A program made the translations under genes and the position numbers. A stretch of 17,664 nt of DNA from Ichthyophonus hoferi (Eukaryota > Opisthokonta > Ichthyosporea > Ichthyophonida > Ichthyophonidae), in assembly GCA_002751075.1 (NCBI GenBank), contig NAOQ01000224.1, positions 77,505-95,168 on the forward strand, written 5' to 3'. Below are positions 1 through 9,395 of the stretch, piece by piece. The notes beneath the pieces are model-generated. The model saw only the letters and a list, made by a program, of their open reading frames with translations. It made no database searches and was not told the origin of the DNA. Every line of letters begins with the position of its first letter. The stretch's first letter is position 1.

Positions 1-340
1 AAAATAAAATATATATAAATATGCTTTAGTATTGGATTTTATGTATTAAACATAAGAACTATTTTTTTTGTATAGTAAATTGGTTACAATTCGGATCACC
101 TAAAACAATTCGGAGTATCTGTATTTCCCATGATCTAGATGACACAACATTCCCAGTTTTTATTTATTTTAAAGCACCTATGTATATATTTTTAATATAA
201 TTATACAATTATGTTAATATTAAACAACAAAATAAAAATCAGTTTTCTTTATTTATTTTTTATTTTTGGTTTTGTACTATATAAAATCTGGAATTTAATA
301 TCAAATCAAATCAACTCGAATGAAATTAAATTGCTATAGG
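1..340. other. AT-rich intergenic flank
   Basis: I see no coding frame, RNA gene or mobile element here. The stretch is A/T runs, with one short direct repeat: ACAATTCGGA at 86-95 and again at 105-114, 19 bases apart. The repeat could be part of an upstream control region for the gene that starts near 418, but nothing else supports that. Confidence 0.6.
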
Positions 341-380
341 TCACGTGATCTGGGCACATGGGTGCCCTGGATCTATATAA
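341..380 (+). promoter_or_regulatory. Compact promoter: TCACGTGA box, inverted repeat, TATA box
   Basis: Three signals lie in order before the ATG at 418. TCACGTGA at 341-348 is a perfect 8-base palindrome containing the CACGTG E-box bound by bHLH factors (Cbf1/USF/MITF type). GGGCAC at 352-357 and GTGCCC at 362-367 form a perfect inverted repeat with a 4-base spacer. TATATAA lies at 374-380, about 40 bases before the ATG. The signals are seen in the sequence; their use as a promoter is inferred. The patch is also richer in G+C than its surroundings. Confidence 0.55.
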
Positions 381-417
381 TCCAAAAACAATCGCGACTT
401 TTCAATTTCAATTTGAA

Positions 418-1025
418 ATGGGCTTCGGTGTTTTGTTTTTCTGGTAAGTTTGAATTTTGGGTGTGTATTTTGTAGTATTTGTAGTGTCCGTCTTTACCTG
501 TTCTTATATCTCGACCCTATAATTAGCTGTGGTTATGCTTGTGTAATTTATTTCCTTTTTCTTTTTCTTTTCTTTATTGACTACCAGAATGATGAGCAAA
601 ATACCTGCTGGAATTAACCATGTCAGCAAAAATTATCATTTGAATATTCCTGATACTGGTAGTTTTATTATTCACCAGGTTGTATTAAAACTAGTAATAT
701 TATTTCTAACCTTTAATTATTTCACAGGTATTTATCTCTGCGTTGGAGCCCCCGTGGCTTCCTTCAGCTTTGGAGTACAACTCTTCTTTTTTTCTTTCTT
801 TTTCCTCTTTTCTATTCTTGTTTGTTCACCTTTTCTACTCTTCCATATTTACAACTATTCCTATAATGCTGAAGTGGCAACGCCGTTTCAAACCTATTAT
901 TAATAAAAATGAGAGATACAACCTTTTTTTTTTCATCTTTGCTTCCAGTGGCATTTTATTTAATAGCTGCTACCATTTTAAGGCCTCAACATTTTCAAAA
1001 TTATTCTAGGTTGTACTATGCTTAA
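418..1025 (+). CDS. Small spliced gene, unknown product, possible single-pass membrane protein
   Basis: I do not recognise this protein. A possible first exon starts at ATG 418 and ends at 443 before GTAAGT. The next exon is 588-678 (CTACCAG before it, GT after), then 728-774 after TTTCACAG, then 875-1025 ending in TAA. Starting at ATG 589 this reads in one frame for about 95 residues: NIPDTGSFIIHQ near residue 20, ALEPPWLPSAL near 35, then a hydrophobic segment ending LIAATIL and a short basic/Tyr-rich tail. If ATG 418 is used, the acceptor must fall at 597, which gives an N-terminus beginning MGFGVLFF. The 49-base intron at 679-727 is convincing. The 775-874 intron is weaker, because its acceptor is only GAAG. 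An alternative that uses the strong acceptor at 949 gives a different C-terminus ending at 1009. The exon chain and product are therefore tentative. Confidence 0.4.
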
Positions 1026-1151
1026 AAGAGGGTCGTAGTTGAGCACAGTTTAGTTCAAAATCGACGATAATTAATAACGTACGTTTTTTATGTTATGATT
1101 TAATTGGTTTATTAAAAGTAAAATTTACTCCAATGATTATAAATTACTGCC

Positions 1152-1157
1152 AATAAA
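1152..1157 (+). terminator. Candidate poly(A) signal AATAAA
   Basis: AATAAA lies 127 bases after the proposed TAA at 1023-1025 of the small plus-strand gene. Such hexamers are common by chance in DNA this AT-rich, so this is only a positional candidate. Confidence 0.25.
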
Positions 1158-1510
1158 ATCCCTTCAAAATACTACTTTTCCATATATATCATTTTCTATT
1201 GTGCCATATAAAATATAGCATCTTGATTGGGTTGCAATATATTTTTAGGAAATAATTTGGACAAATGGAGTTGATTCCTATATTGACATTGTAAAATTTG
1301 TAGAAGTTAGAGTAACCTATGTGGAAAGAGACTGTTGTATTACTTTTTAATAATATGATAATTAGTATTACTCTTATTACTATTATTTTACTACATGACA
1401 ATAGAAAATTGTTAATAATATTCAATAATTATAGCTTTATTAGGAAACATTCAAATTAAATAAATTCCTTTTTATATAGTAGGTTTTAGTATATAAGTAG
1501 CGAGAGATAT
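1158..1510. other. AT-rich intergenic DNA
   Basis: No gene is seen. Around 1447-1478 the text resembles the 5' block of the repeat copies that follow (a CAAATTAAATA..TTCC core), so it may be a further fragment of that family. The open frames here are short and are made of poly-Ile/Asn codons, as expected from A/T-rich noncoding DNA. Confidence 0.5.
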
Positions 1511-1771
1511 AATAGTAATTGCTAATAATATTAAATGTTTATCGGTATACAAAGAAATATCCAAATTAAATAGATGTTCCCTTTCTAACAAATTCATCAT
1601 TCAAAAAATCATATATAATGTAATGTAATGTATATAATAGGTATTCGAATTTAAAGGCCTTGTAACATTAAGGAATAAGCTGTAAATATATATTGAAGGC
1701 TTTGGTTCCAACACAAAATTATTCATTATACACCCACCACAATTAAAATATGTACTATTTTGATGGCTGCC
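1511..1771. repeat. Unnamed interspersed repeat, copy A
   Basis: The 5' block (AATAGTAATT, then AATATTAAATG, then a CAAATTAAATAGATGTTCCC core) matches copy B at 2102 over about 95 bases with scattered changes. The 3' block (ATTCATTATACACC, CCACAATTAAA, then TTTTGATGGCTGCC) matches the ends of the other copies. No coding capacity or terminal inverted repeat was found. The family could be a MITE, a SINE or satellite-like; I cannot tell. Confidence 0.5.
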
Positions 1772-2101
1772 TAATTGGAAAAGTAGTAGGAAAAAGAATG
1801 AAAAGGAAAAAAAATTGGTTAAGCAAACAAACCTGAGAGATAGATAGTAGGAATAAGATTTATAAAAGACCACTCACAAGCCAGATCCCTAATGGGATAT
1901 AAGGTGATAGGAAATTTTAAATGCCTTTTTAAATCAATGAGAAAACAAATGATCTGAAATGGCTTATTATCGTCGCGAGATCTCAGTCATAGTCTGGTTC
2001 AATCTTGATCGATCATCTTAGATCGCCATTTAGAGCCAATCTGAGATGCTCTTTGTTTGGCAGGCTTAGACTGCACCAACTATTTTTCAAGATTATATAT
2101 A

Positions 2102-2316
2102 CAATAGTAATTTCTATTAATATTAAATGATTATCGTTATATATAAAGAAATACCTAAATTAAATAGATATTCCCGTTTTATCATCAATCAATAAGAATT
2201 CAGACATCACATCATCCAGGAAAAAGCACATTCCCAAATAGGAATTTGTTAATATACATCGTTATAGGGTTTTTCGTTTTCTACTCCCCACAATTAAATA
2301 TACCATTTTAGCGGCC
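2102..2316. repeat. Unnamed interspersed repeat, copy B
   Basis: This has the same two blocks as copy A in the same order. A 5' block runs from 2102 to about 2176 (AATATTAAATG, then AATTAAATAGATATTCCC). A 3' block runs from 2255 to 2316 (ATACATCGTTATAGGG, TTCGTTTTCTAC, CCACAATTAAATATACCATTTTAGCGGCC). The 3' ends of copies A and B are 545 bases apart. Confidence 0.55.
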
Positions 2317-2870
2317 ATGTCCCCCAACCTCCAGTATCTAAACAAAAAAACAAAAAAGCCATTTTATTAAACAATAACAATCAATCATACAGTTAGTTTA
2401 TAACTTTACTTTGTCTTGGAAAGCCGTACACACACATCACATTTTAATAACAGATTTTATGTGACATCATACATATATCTATACTACAATTCACTTTTAC
2501 TCCAAGTAATAGCAAATATGTAATAGGGCCGACGGACATCATCTTCTTCTAGCTTCAGGGCTGTATAGCATTCATCTTCAGTGGGCACCTACGTAATAAA
2601 GCCTTAGTATTGTCGGATGTACGATAAGTTACCTTAATTATATATAGCAATAATTACGTATCAATTGTGCTAGATCCATAACCGTAGAGGGATGATACTA
2701 TATATACTAGTTACTAATTAATGTGTCTGTTGTTACAACCTGATATTGCTCCATCCATCTATTCTCTTTATTACAATCACATAGTTACAATGCTATTTGC
2801 TTTGCATTCTGACAATAAGAAAATACTCTTAATCATAATATAAAAAATAAATAATATAGTATACTGTATA

Positions 2871-2920
2871 TATACATCCTACAAAGTCATTCATTTTACA
2901 CTCATCTATTTTAGTGGCCG
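2871..2920. repeat. Unnamed interspersed repeat, copy C (3' block only)
   Basis: TATACATCCTACAAAGTCATTCATTTTACACTC followed by TTTTAGTGGCCG aligns with the 3' blocks of copies B and D. The 5' block cannot be seen. Its end lies 604 bases after the end of copy B. Confidence 0.45.
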
Positions 2921-3063
2921 TACTAATGGCAAAATAGATTATAAGATATCATATTTTATCCTAATAGTTTTGCAACCTCGTGTATATAATCACAGTTTAT
3001 TTAAATTTTAAGCATATACTATTGGTTAAAACAGGAGTATTTATTTAATTTAGCTAGTAAAAC

Positions 3064-3247
3064 ATTCACTTAATTAGACATTCCCTTTCTTTTAAACGGA
3101 TATAGATCACAGGGACGCTCCTGCCGCTACTCATTCTCAAGAATATTGTTAAAACTCGACATTTTTCTATCCATATATTTAATGCAATGATATAGATAGA
3201 GATAGATACATCGTTACAAGGTTATTCGTTTTACATTCTAGTGGCCA
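3064..3247. repeat. Unnamed interspersed repeat, copy D
   Basis: A weak 5' block (ACTTAATTAGACATTCCCTTTCTTTT, 3069-3094) is followed at 3206-3246 by a clear 3' block, GATACATCGTTACAAGG, TTATTCGTTTTACA, TCTAGTGGCC. The spacing between the blocks, about 170 bases, is close to that in copies A and B. Confidence 0.5.
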
Positions 3248-3529
3248 CTCTCTGCATTGATTCGATCACTGAATCACAACATAATATCTATAAACGCATG
3301 TATTGTCAAATATAATTAAATGCACCATATGGGCAAAACAACTGGTAGACTAACTTATTAATTAATTAGTCAATATATAGTACATTATATTTACAAAGTA
3401 TAAAAGGGTTCCTTTTGTGACAGGATCCATCTCTTGTCTTTCTGCAATTATACTGAATAAAGTTCTTTTACCTTAATTTAATTCTTTGCTTACAATTGTA
3501 ACTGCTAACGATAATGGATGGGATAATAA

Positions 3530-3632
3530 TTACAACACAGTGAGGTAATACTTATAACACAGTAAGATAACAACTGCAATATAGTAAGATAATACCTAGA
3601 ACACAGGGATATAATAACCATAATATAATGAG
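3530..3632. repeat. 22-base imperfect tandem array
   Basis: Four to five diverged units follow a pattern close to ATAACACAGTAAGATAATACCT: the segments beginning at about 3530, 3553, 3577, 3599 and 3619. The array sits just past the likely 3' end of the methyltransferase gene, so it may fall in its 3' UTR or just downstream. Confidence 0.55.
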
Positions 3633-3684
3633 AACTACGCAGGTTGAAATCAACACGTATACATACACATACATGTATGATGAC

Positions 3685-6167
3685 TCACATGTCATTACCC
3701 TTAAGCCTTGGTATATATATATAGAGAGAGGAACAGAGAGTCCATAGAAACAATACAAGGTACCCATCCAATAATATTAACTCCCCCTCAGCCTCTATCA
3801 CTCTATTGGTCATTATTTTAATCTTCCAATTAAAAAAAGTAAAAAAAGTAAAAAATAAAGAATTGCTATATATATATAGAAGCGTGCACATATAAACAAG
3901 AGGGATAATATGCAAAGCAATAACTTAGATAATATCAAATCATTTTTACCCACCTCTGTAATCACTAATCCTCTAGCCTCAGCCATTTTCATTAATAACG
4001 CAGTGGTGTTACCTGACCTATCACGGTAGCTCATGTAAAATACTGCAGTTGCCTAGTTACCAGTGATAGTGAGCACGGGTAGTAGGTATGGCAGTATGTA
4101 TAATAGCATGCATGATAATAGTATATATGATAGTATATATGACTATATACCTATGTACTTGTCTCTCACATAAACAGGACAGCCAATCAAGGCTATCTCA
4201 TAGTCCGACCTATTATACATATATATTCTCTCCCTATACTACCCAGTACTGCTTGAAAGCAGGCCAGCATCCTCAATAAGGTATTATCTTACATCAATAT
4301 ATATAGACCTCTCCCTCTTTCACACACCTGTAGATATAACTATCCATACCACCATACAACCAGGTATGATATACCCACTCCCTTACATACCGATTTCTCC
4401 ATAACAGCAATCACTGTATCAAGTAGTGGTACTACAGCTGTAGGCCAATAAATAACATCTGCCCCTAGCAACACCTCGAAGCGGCCATTGGCTGAAGTCC
4501 ATTTATCCAGATCCTCTCCCCACGTTAGATTGGCTACTTGCATGGGTGCAGCTGTATGTATGATAAAGAAGAATGCAGAAATGGTATAAATATGCATGTG
4601 TTTGTATGTATATATGCATAAGTGTATATGTGTATGTGTGAGTGGGTGTGGGTGTATATTGTATAGAGATATGTATGTGCTTGTATGCAGATAGATGTAT
4701 ATATACATATAAATGTAAGTATATATGCACCTACATAACCACATGTATATATGCCTGCCTACTTGCCTACATACATATACCTACGTACCTAACTACCACC
4801 CACATACCCACCTCCCTCCCTACCTACATATGCACACATACTTACCTGGGGGGGATGGATGTAGGGCTACATTATCTCTTAGTAATTCCAACACTGTCGC
4901 CTGGTAGTCTGTTAGAACAACACGATTGGCTGAGCCAACCACTCCAGCTATAAGACCACATACACCTGGAAGGGGTATATATATATAAATGAATGATATA
5001 TAGATGTACCATAGAAATATACATATATACCAATTATCATATCTACTCTCTTTGTTTATTTCAAAGATGTTCTCAGTAAGATAATAATCCTACTCCTATT
5101 TCTATCGGTCTATTCATAATTAATTACCATCTATCCACCGACTCTCAAGTAAAACCTGTCAAGTGTAAAACCATCCCGCATATAGTTATTGTAGTTCATG
5201 ATTTTAATTGGATCATTATATATGGTAAGACCAATAATATGACAAACCTGAGCTGAAAAATAATAATAGATATATAGACAGATATATATAGCAAGTTCAC
5301 TAAACCCTTAACCTACCTGTACCTGCTCCCACCTCTAACACATTTTTTCCCTTTACGATCTCTGGATGGTTGACAAGGTAGGTACCTAGAAGCTTAATAA
5401 AAGTGAATATGAGTATGATATTATGATGGTATAAAAAATAACAGTAGGATGGTACAATAATATAATAGTATTATAGCATGATAGTATAAAAATATGATAG
5501 TATGATAGTATAATAGCATAATAGTATAAAAATATAATAATAGGATGTTATATAGGTATATACCTATATACCTACCTACCTACCTACCTACCTCTATCTC
5601 TCTCCCTCCCTACACATCCATACACTAAACATACAGAAAAACCCAGATATAAATATAAATATAAATAGAGCGTCAAAAGAAGAGCAATACCTTACAACCA
5701 CCCCAGATCACCTGTCCTGTCATATCAAAATCGGCTGTGGAAATCATAAAAAGGTCAGCACAATATAAACATACCTAGCCAATAGCAGGGTTCAATTCGA
5801 ATTTTATAGTCCTACTTTCTATCCAACCCTTTTCTCACGTTTTTTGTCACATGTAAAATAGTGATAATATATATTATTACATAAATGACGTATATAAACA
5901 ATATAAACAATATATATGTATATATATATATACATGTATATTAGTATGCCGTTCAGTCTATTCATGCAGAAGGCAACCCTTACTAGATGCAGTGTTCAGA
6001 GCAAGAACTGACAAAGTAGTGTCGCCAAGTACTAGATCATTAAGAACATAATTAGTGTCAATGAATAATCCTGCCTCAAATACATCTTCATCCTCTTCCA
6101 CTTTCTCCTTGGGGATAGTGGTTTTTGTGGGTGTGGTTGTTTCGCTTATCTGAACATCTTTCTGCAT
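3685..6167 (-). CDS. METTL21-like seven-beta-strand protein methyltransferase (Methyltransf_16), seven exons
   Basis: A SAM-dependent methyltransferase, probably of protein lysine. Exons on the minus strand are 6167-5984, 5734-5691, 5392-5317, 4975-4856, 4551-4375, 4042-3954 and 3822-3685. All six introns are GT..AG and every junction keeps frame (phases 1,0,1,1,1,0). The N-terminus is acidic (about 60 residues). It is followed by the family's DMTGQVIWGGCKLLGTYL entry block (65-82), motif I VLEVGAGTGVCGL (94-106) for SAM binding, post-I VVLTDY (117-122), a LTWGE segment (150-154) and the DVIY form of the family's DXXY motif (173-176). After that comes FYMSYRDRS (202-210), where relatives have a strand ending in a Tyr/Arg pair. 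Length is about 275 residues, normal for the family. The last exon is the weak point: its acceptor (TTGGAAG) is plausible, but the tail after residue 230 does not match relatives well. The paralogue and its substrate cannot be assigned. Confidence 0.85.
4560..4850. repeat. CATA/TATG microsatellite in methyltransferase intron 4
   Basis: Degenerate TATGTG, ACATAT and ACCTAC runs fill nearly the whole intron at 4552-4855. Several open frames rich in Tyr, Ile, His and Thr run through it on both strands, but they are products of the repeat and not genes. Confidence 0.8.
5405..5575. repeat. ATAGTATAAT-type 5/10-base repeat in methyltransferase intron 2
   Basis: Irregular units such as ATAGTATAAT, ATGATAGTAT and ATAGCATAAT repeat through most of the intron at 5393-5690. 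The tract ends in a short (ACCT) run around 5565-5595. The same motif, in the same orientation, recurs at 17130-17280. Confidence 0.75.
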
Positions 6168-6477
6168 TGTTACTGGTGGTATATATTTGGTTACTGGGCT
6201 TATTGTGTATATTTATATGTATTTATATGTATCTTTACATATGTATTTTATATAGTAAGCAACTGGTGAATATAACTATATACTAACTAACACTAAGTAA
6301 ATATAATTATATACGATGATTGCAATTTTGTTAGTTTGTTTATTTCAATTATCAGGGTACTGCATACACTAAGATCTAAATGTCCGCACGTGCAGGTTAG
6401 TAATCGGATCTGATCTATTATTGGTCGGAGACGCATCACGGACTAATTAAGACGGTATAAATACAACCAGCTAATTG
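6168..6477 (-). promoter_or_regulatory. Upstream region of the methyltransferase gene with a CACGTG box
   Basis: No coding frame is seen. CACGTG at 6387-6392 lies 220 bases before the ATG at 6167 and matches the core of the box upstream of the small gene at 418. Around it the G+C content rises (about 6380-6460), which may mark the core promoter. No clear TATA box was chosen, because TATA-like strings are everywhere here. A promoter role is inferred. Confidence 0.35.
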
Positions 6478-6700
6478 TATAAGGATAATATAATAATACT
6501 AATAATTAGAATTGTAATCATAATGGTAATAATAATGATAACTACAATATTACCAATAACAATAACAATACTACTAATATTTTACTAGTAATAATAACAA
6601 CATTACCATTAATAATAATAATAGTAATAATAATAATGATTATTAATAATGGATGATAATAATAATACCAATAACAATAATAATGTGGACCCAATTACAA
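6478..6700. repeat. AAT/AAC trinucleotide tract
   Basis: More than 200 bases are made almost entirely of AAT, AAC, AAG-like and TAG triplets (AATAATAAT, CCAATAACAATAAC, TTAATAATAATAATAG). It is imperfect, so it has not been kept pure by recent slippage. No gene overlaps it. Confidence 0.8.
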
Positions 6701-7897
6701 AATAATACCATATTTATTGCCTTTAAAATTCATTTCTTTTCAAAGGTGACCTCAGTATTTCAAAGCAGACTAAACCTATCTATTTTATTTTTAAAGAAAT
6801 TTAAATTGTAGCAGTCCTTTGGACTATGCTTACTTTGATATTGCTGGATCACCTTTATTAATTCTTGCAGATCTACATATTACTATCTACGCTGGATATA
6901 ATGTATCATCCTTAGATCTCACTACCACATGGTCTAGTGCATTTTGCAGTTCATCTTGCTAGTGTTCTTTGAATCTCACTATCATTGATGATTATTCTTA
7001 TAATGTTGTCTTTGCCTGATTTTTACTCTCTGTGTTGGTACTCGATATTATTGGAACTAGTGCAACCAATGATAATTGCTCGCAATTGTTTAATTGGATT
7101 ATCAACATGTGATAAAAGAAACATTAAATTACCTCTCCGACATATCCCTGCCAATCTAGATGTTACACGGATGGAGCTCAAGGGATAATGTGTAAGATCT
7201 CTCTTATATGCAAATAGCTAATCACAAACTAATTCAATGATAGCAATTTAAAATGAAAGAAATATATAATTATAATTGAGTGAAAATCTTAGTGGAAGTG
7301 TGCTGGAGTCATAACTCTGTTAATATATAAATAACTAGATAGAGAATATTGAAATAACAGCAACTATTTTGTATCAATAGGAGAGTTATTATGGAACTAG
7401 TAGCTTGTGTAAGTGAATATCTAGTTAAACTAGCAACTAATTTGAATAGTTTTTAAGAATTGAGTGTCTTTATTTTATTCATGTATTTCTTATTAACCGT
7501 TCCTTTATCAGTGAGAATTTTCATGCGAGCTCTGATCAATTGTTGATTAATTTTTAGTAGTTTATTGATTCATGGTGACTGATTCCAGTATTAATTGATT
7601 ACAATAGTTGTTAGATCTGGAGTCAACCTCTTGCAATTTGAATAGTAATGGCGAGAATAATTTATTGGTCAAGGTCATAGTTGATGAAATATGATTTTCA
7701 TACAGGTGTTAATTGTAAGCACGGAGACATATTGAAACACCCTATGGGTCAGTATTTCCTTAATTCCAAATATATGTGGGCCACAGGGATCAAGTCTGTC
7801 CCTACTTATTTCAAACACATAGTATTAATAAACTTTTAATTGTTTGCAAGCCCTGATAGCGATACCAAATTCATTTTTTTATTAATTGTTGAATTAA
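6701..7897. other. Intergenic DNA without a recognisable gene
   Basis: A 67-codon ATG frame at 6985-7188 on the plus strand has no domain, no flanking splice sites of note and no similarity I recognise. The rest is AT-rich with stops in all frames. Distal or heavily decayed mobile-element sequence cannot be ruled out, since a copia fossil lies about 1 kb further on. Confidence 0.45.
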
Positions 7898-8155
7898 TTG
7901 TTAATCGCTACATAATCGCTGACTAATATCTTCATTTACAGTTAATAATTGAATATTGTAGATTGGTTATTGATCACTGGATAAATATTGTTTAGTATCT
8001 AGATTAACAGTTAATTATTAATTGTCATATAGATTGGTTGTTAATCACTGAATAATTATTAACGAATATATAAATTAACAGTTAATCACTGATTGTTTGG
8101 TATCTGTAGTTAATCATCAATTAGCATCAAAAGTTTCAGTTAATTATGCATATGG
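7898..8155. repeat. Minisatellite with a 70-base period, about 3.7 units
   Basis: Units begin at 7898, 7967, 8038 and 8108 (lengths 69, 71, 70 and a partial last one). Each opens with a form of TTGTTAATCACTGAATAAT, carries ATTAACAGTTAATTA in its second half, and the first two end in TAGATTGG. Units differ by many substitutions but few length changes. Short inverted TTAAT/ATTAA words occur inside every unit. Confidence 0.7.
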
Positions 8156-8769
8156 TGCAAAAAATAGCTGCTATTTCAAGACCATGCCATGACTGCGACT
8201 ACATTTCTTGATAGGGTTATATACTGAATATCAACAATTAAATTCCTTGACGAATCTGTTGAGAACAGAAAACTTTGTGCGTTCAGATTAAAGATAGCCG
8301 CTAATGTCTTTATAATAGCTAAAAATCTAATGAATAGCTGTATACATATTGTTAGACACTAGATCTTACCTTGGCAATTAATTGGTTTGGTCACAACCTT
8401 TTGTAAATTAATTTAGTCTGCCTAATTACACATAGACTGTATAGCTTTTTATGACACTTGTGGTATAAGCACTTCCCTTACCAATAGGAGGTCCAATTTA
8501 TGCTAAGAAAAAGTAGTATAAAAGTTATCTATATTTCCAGTGTCTATATATAATTACCAACTGGAAGTCTACTTTTTGATAAAACAGAGTACTAAAGAAA
8601 TCTTTCTGCAAGTCCGAATGAACTGTAACTAAGAACCAAGTTGCTTTGACTATACAAGGATTAGTTAATACTTCGCTAATACAAATTAGGCATGTAAGGT
8701 TTAAATAAAAAGATGGTATCATTGGTTCTTACATTTTAATTTACCTTGTGATTCTCCTAGACATAAGTG
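8156..8769. other. Intergenic DNA, no gene seen
   Basis: All six frames are broken often. A 65-codon minus-strand frame (8525-8722) has no recognisable domain. The stretch leads into the copia fossil and may hold older, unrecognisable parts of it. Confidence 0.45.
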
Positions 8770-9395
8770 AATATTACGTTGAGTACCAAGGTATTGCTAT
8801 TTAATCTTGAGAGATGAGACGCCCCTCAATGGCAGAAAGAGATCGAGGCCAGACCAGAAAGACCAAATGGATTACTAGTCAAATGCAGATGTTCAGCTAA
8901 ACTGACAACTATATTGAATCAATACCAACTCAACTACTGAACAATACTGACTTCTGGCATAGGTGCTGGAGGGGTAATATGGTGCACCAGGCCTCCTTCC
9001 CAAAGGAGAATAACCATATGTAGCCGTTTTGTTTTGACTCCTAAGTTCTTGTGATCTGTAGTCATTTTGGTCACTCCTTCTGGGCTAGAAAGAATTAGCT
9101 GGCCCATTATTCAAATTAATTTTTCTTTTGGACTGCTTGTACATCAATAGAGGAGTCGTTAAGCTTTACGCACACAAACAGTTGGCAATGAAACTTACAG
9201 AGAAAATTATGTCCCCAGAGGCACAAGACACATTAAGGTAAGGTGCTGGTGCATCTGAGACTGTGTAAAAAACAAAGGGGGTGGAGTTACCTTCTGTCCC
9301 ACAGCGAAAATGGTGACTGATCCCTTGACAAAGACCATATCACCTACCAACTACAGGAAGGCTAAGAGATTAATGAGAATACACAATCTCTAGTT
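8770..9395 (+). mobile_element. Ty1/copia retrotransposon fossil, RNase H end of pol
   Basis: Plus-strand reading shows decayed landmarks of the copia RNase H domain in the usual order. The last and clearest block is around 9215-9385, where the family's RTKHI-like and AD.LTK-like blocks can be seen as TRHIKV and TDPLTK. It is an old, broken fragment with several breaks, and earlier parts of pol are not recognisable upstream. No long terminal repeat could be paired with it. The left limit is approximate. Confidence 0.75.

Noticed and set aside
1965-2080. Local G+C island with GATCTCAG..CTGAGAT pairing and boxes loosely like a C/D snoRNA on the minus strand
   Set aside because: The boxes do not fit the consensus and no terminal stem of useful length forms.
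4340-4953. Open frames rich in Tyr, Ile, His and Thr on both strands
   Set aside because: Outside the real exons at 4375-4551 and 4856-4975 they are read-through of the CATA/TATG microsatellite.
5155-5255. Possible extra methyltransferase exon starting GCTCAGGTTTGTC
   Set aside because: It fits the phase by chance, but exon 3 joins exon 4 directly to give an unbroken GAGTGVCGL motif, so this is intron.
5770-5800. GGTTCAATTCGAA resembling a tRNA B box
   Set aside because: No A box, acceptor stem or cloverleaf can be drawn around it.
7898-8155. Spaced repeats that might suggest a CRISPR array
   Set aside because: The units are contiguous and diverged throughout, with no constant repeat and unique spacer, and the DNA is eukaryotic.
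8890-9355. Minus-strand frame rich in Ser, Tyr, Arg (RSDQNDYRSQELRSQ region) that looked like an RNA-binding protein tail
   Set aside because: The plus strand of the same DNA shows copia RNase H landmarks in order, so the minus frame is a shadow.
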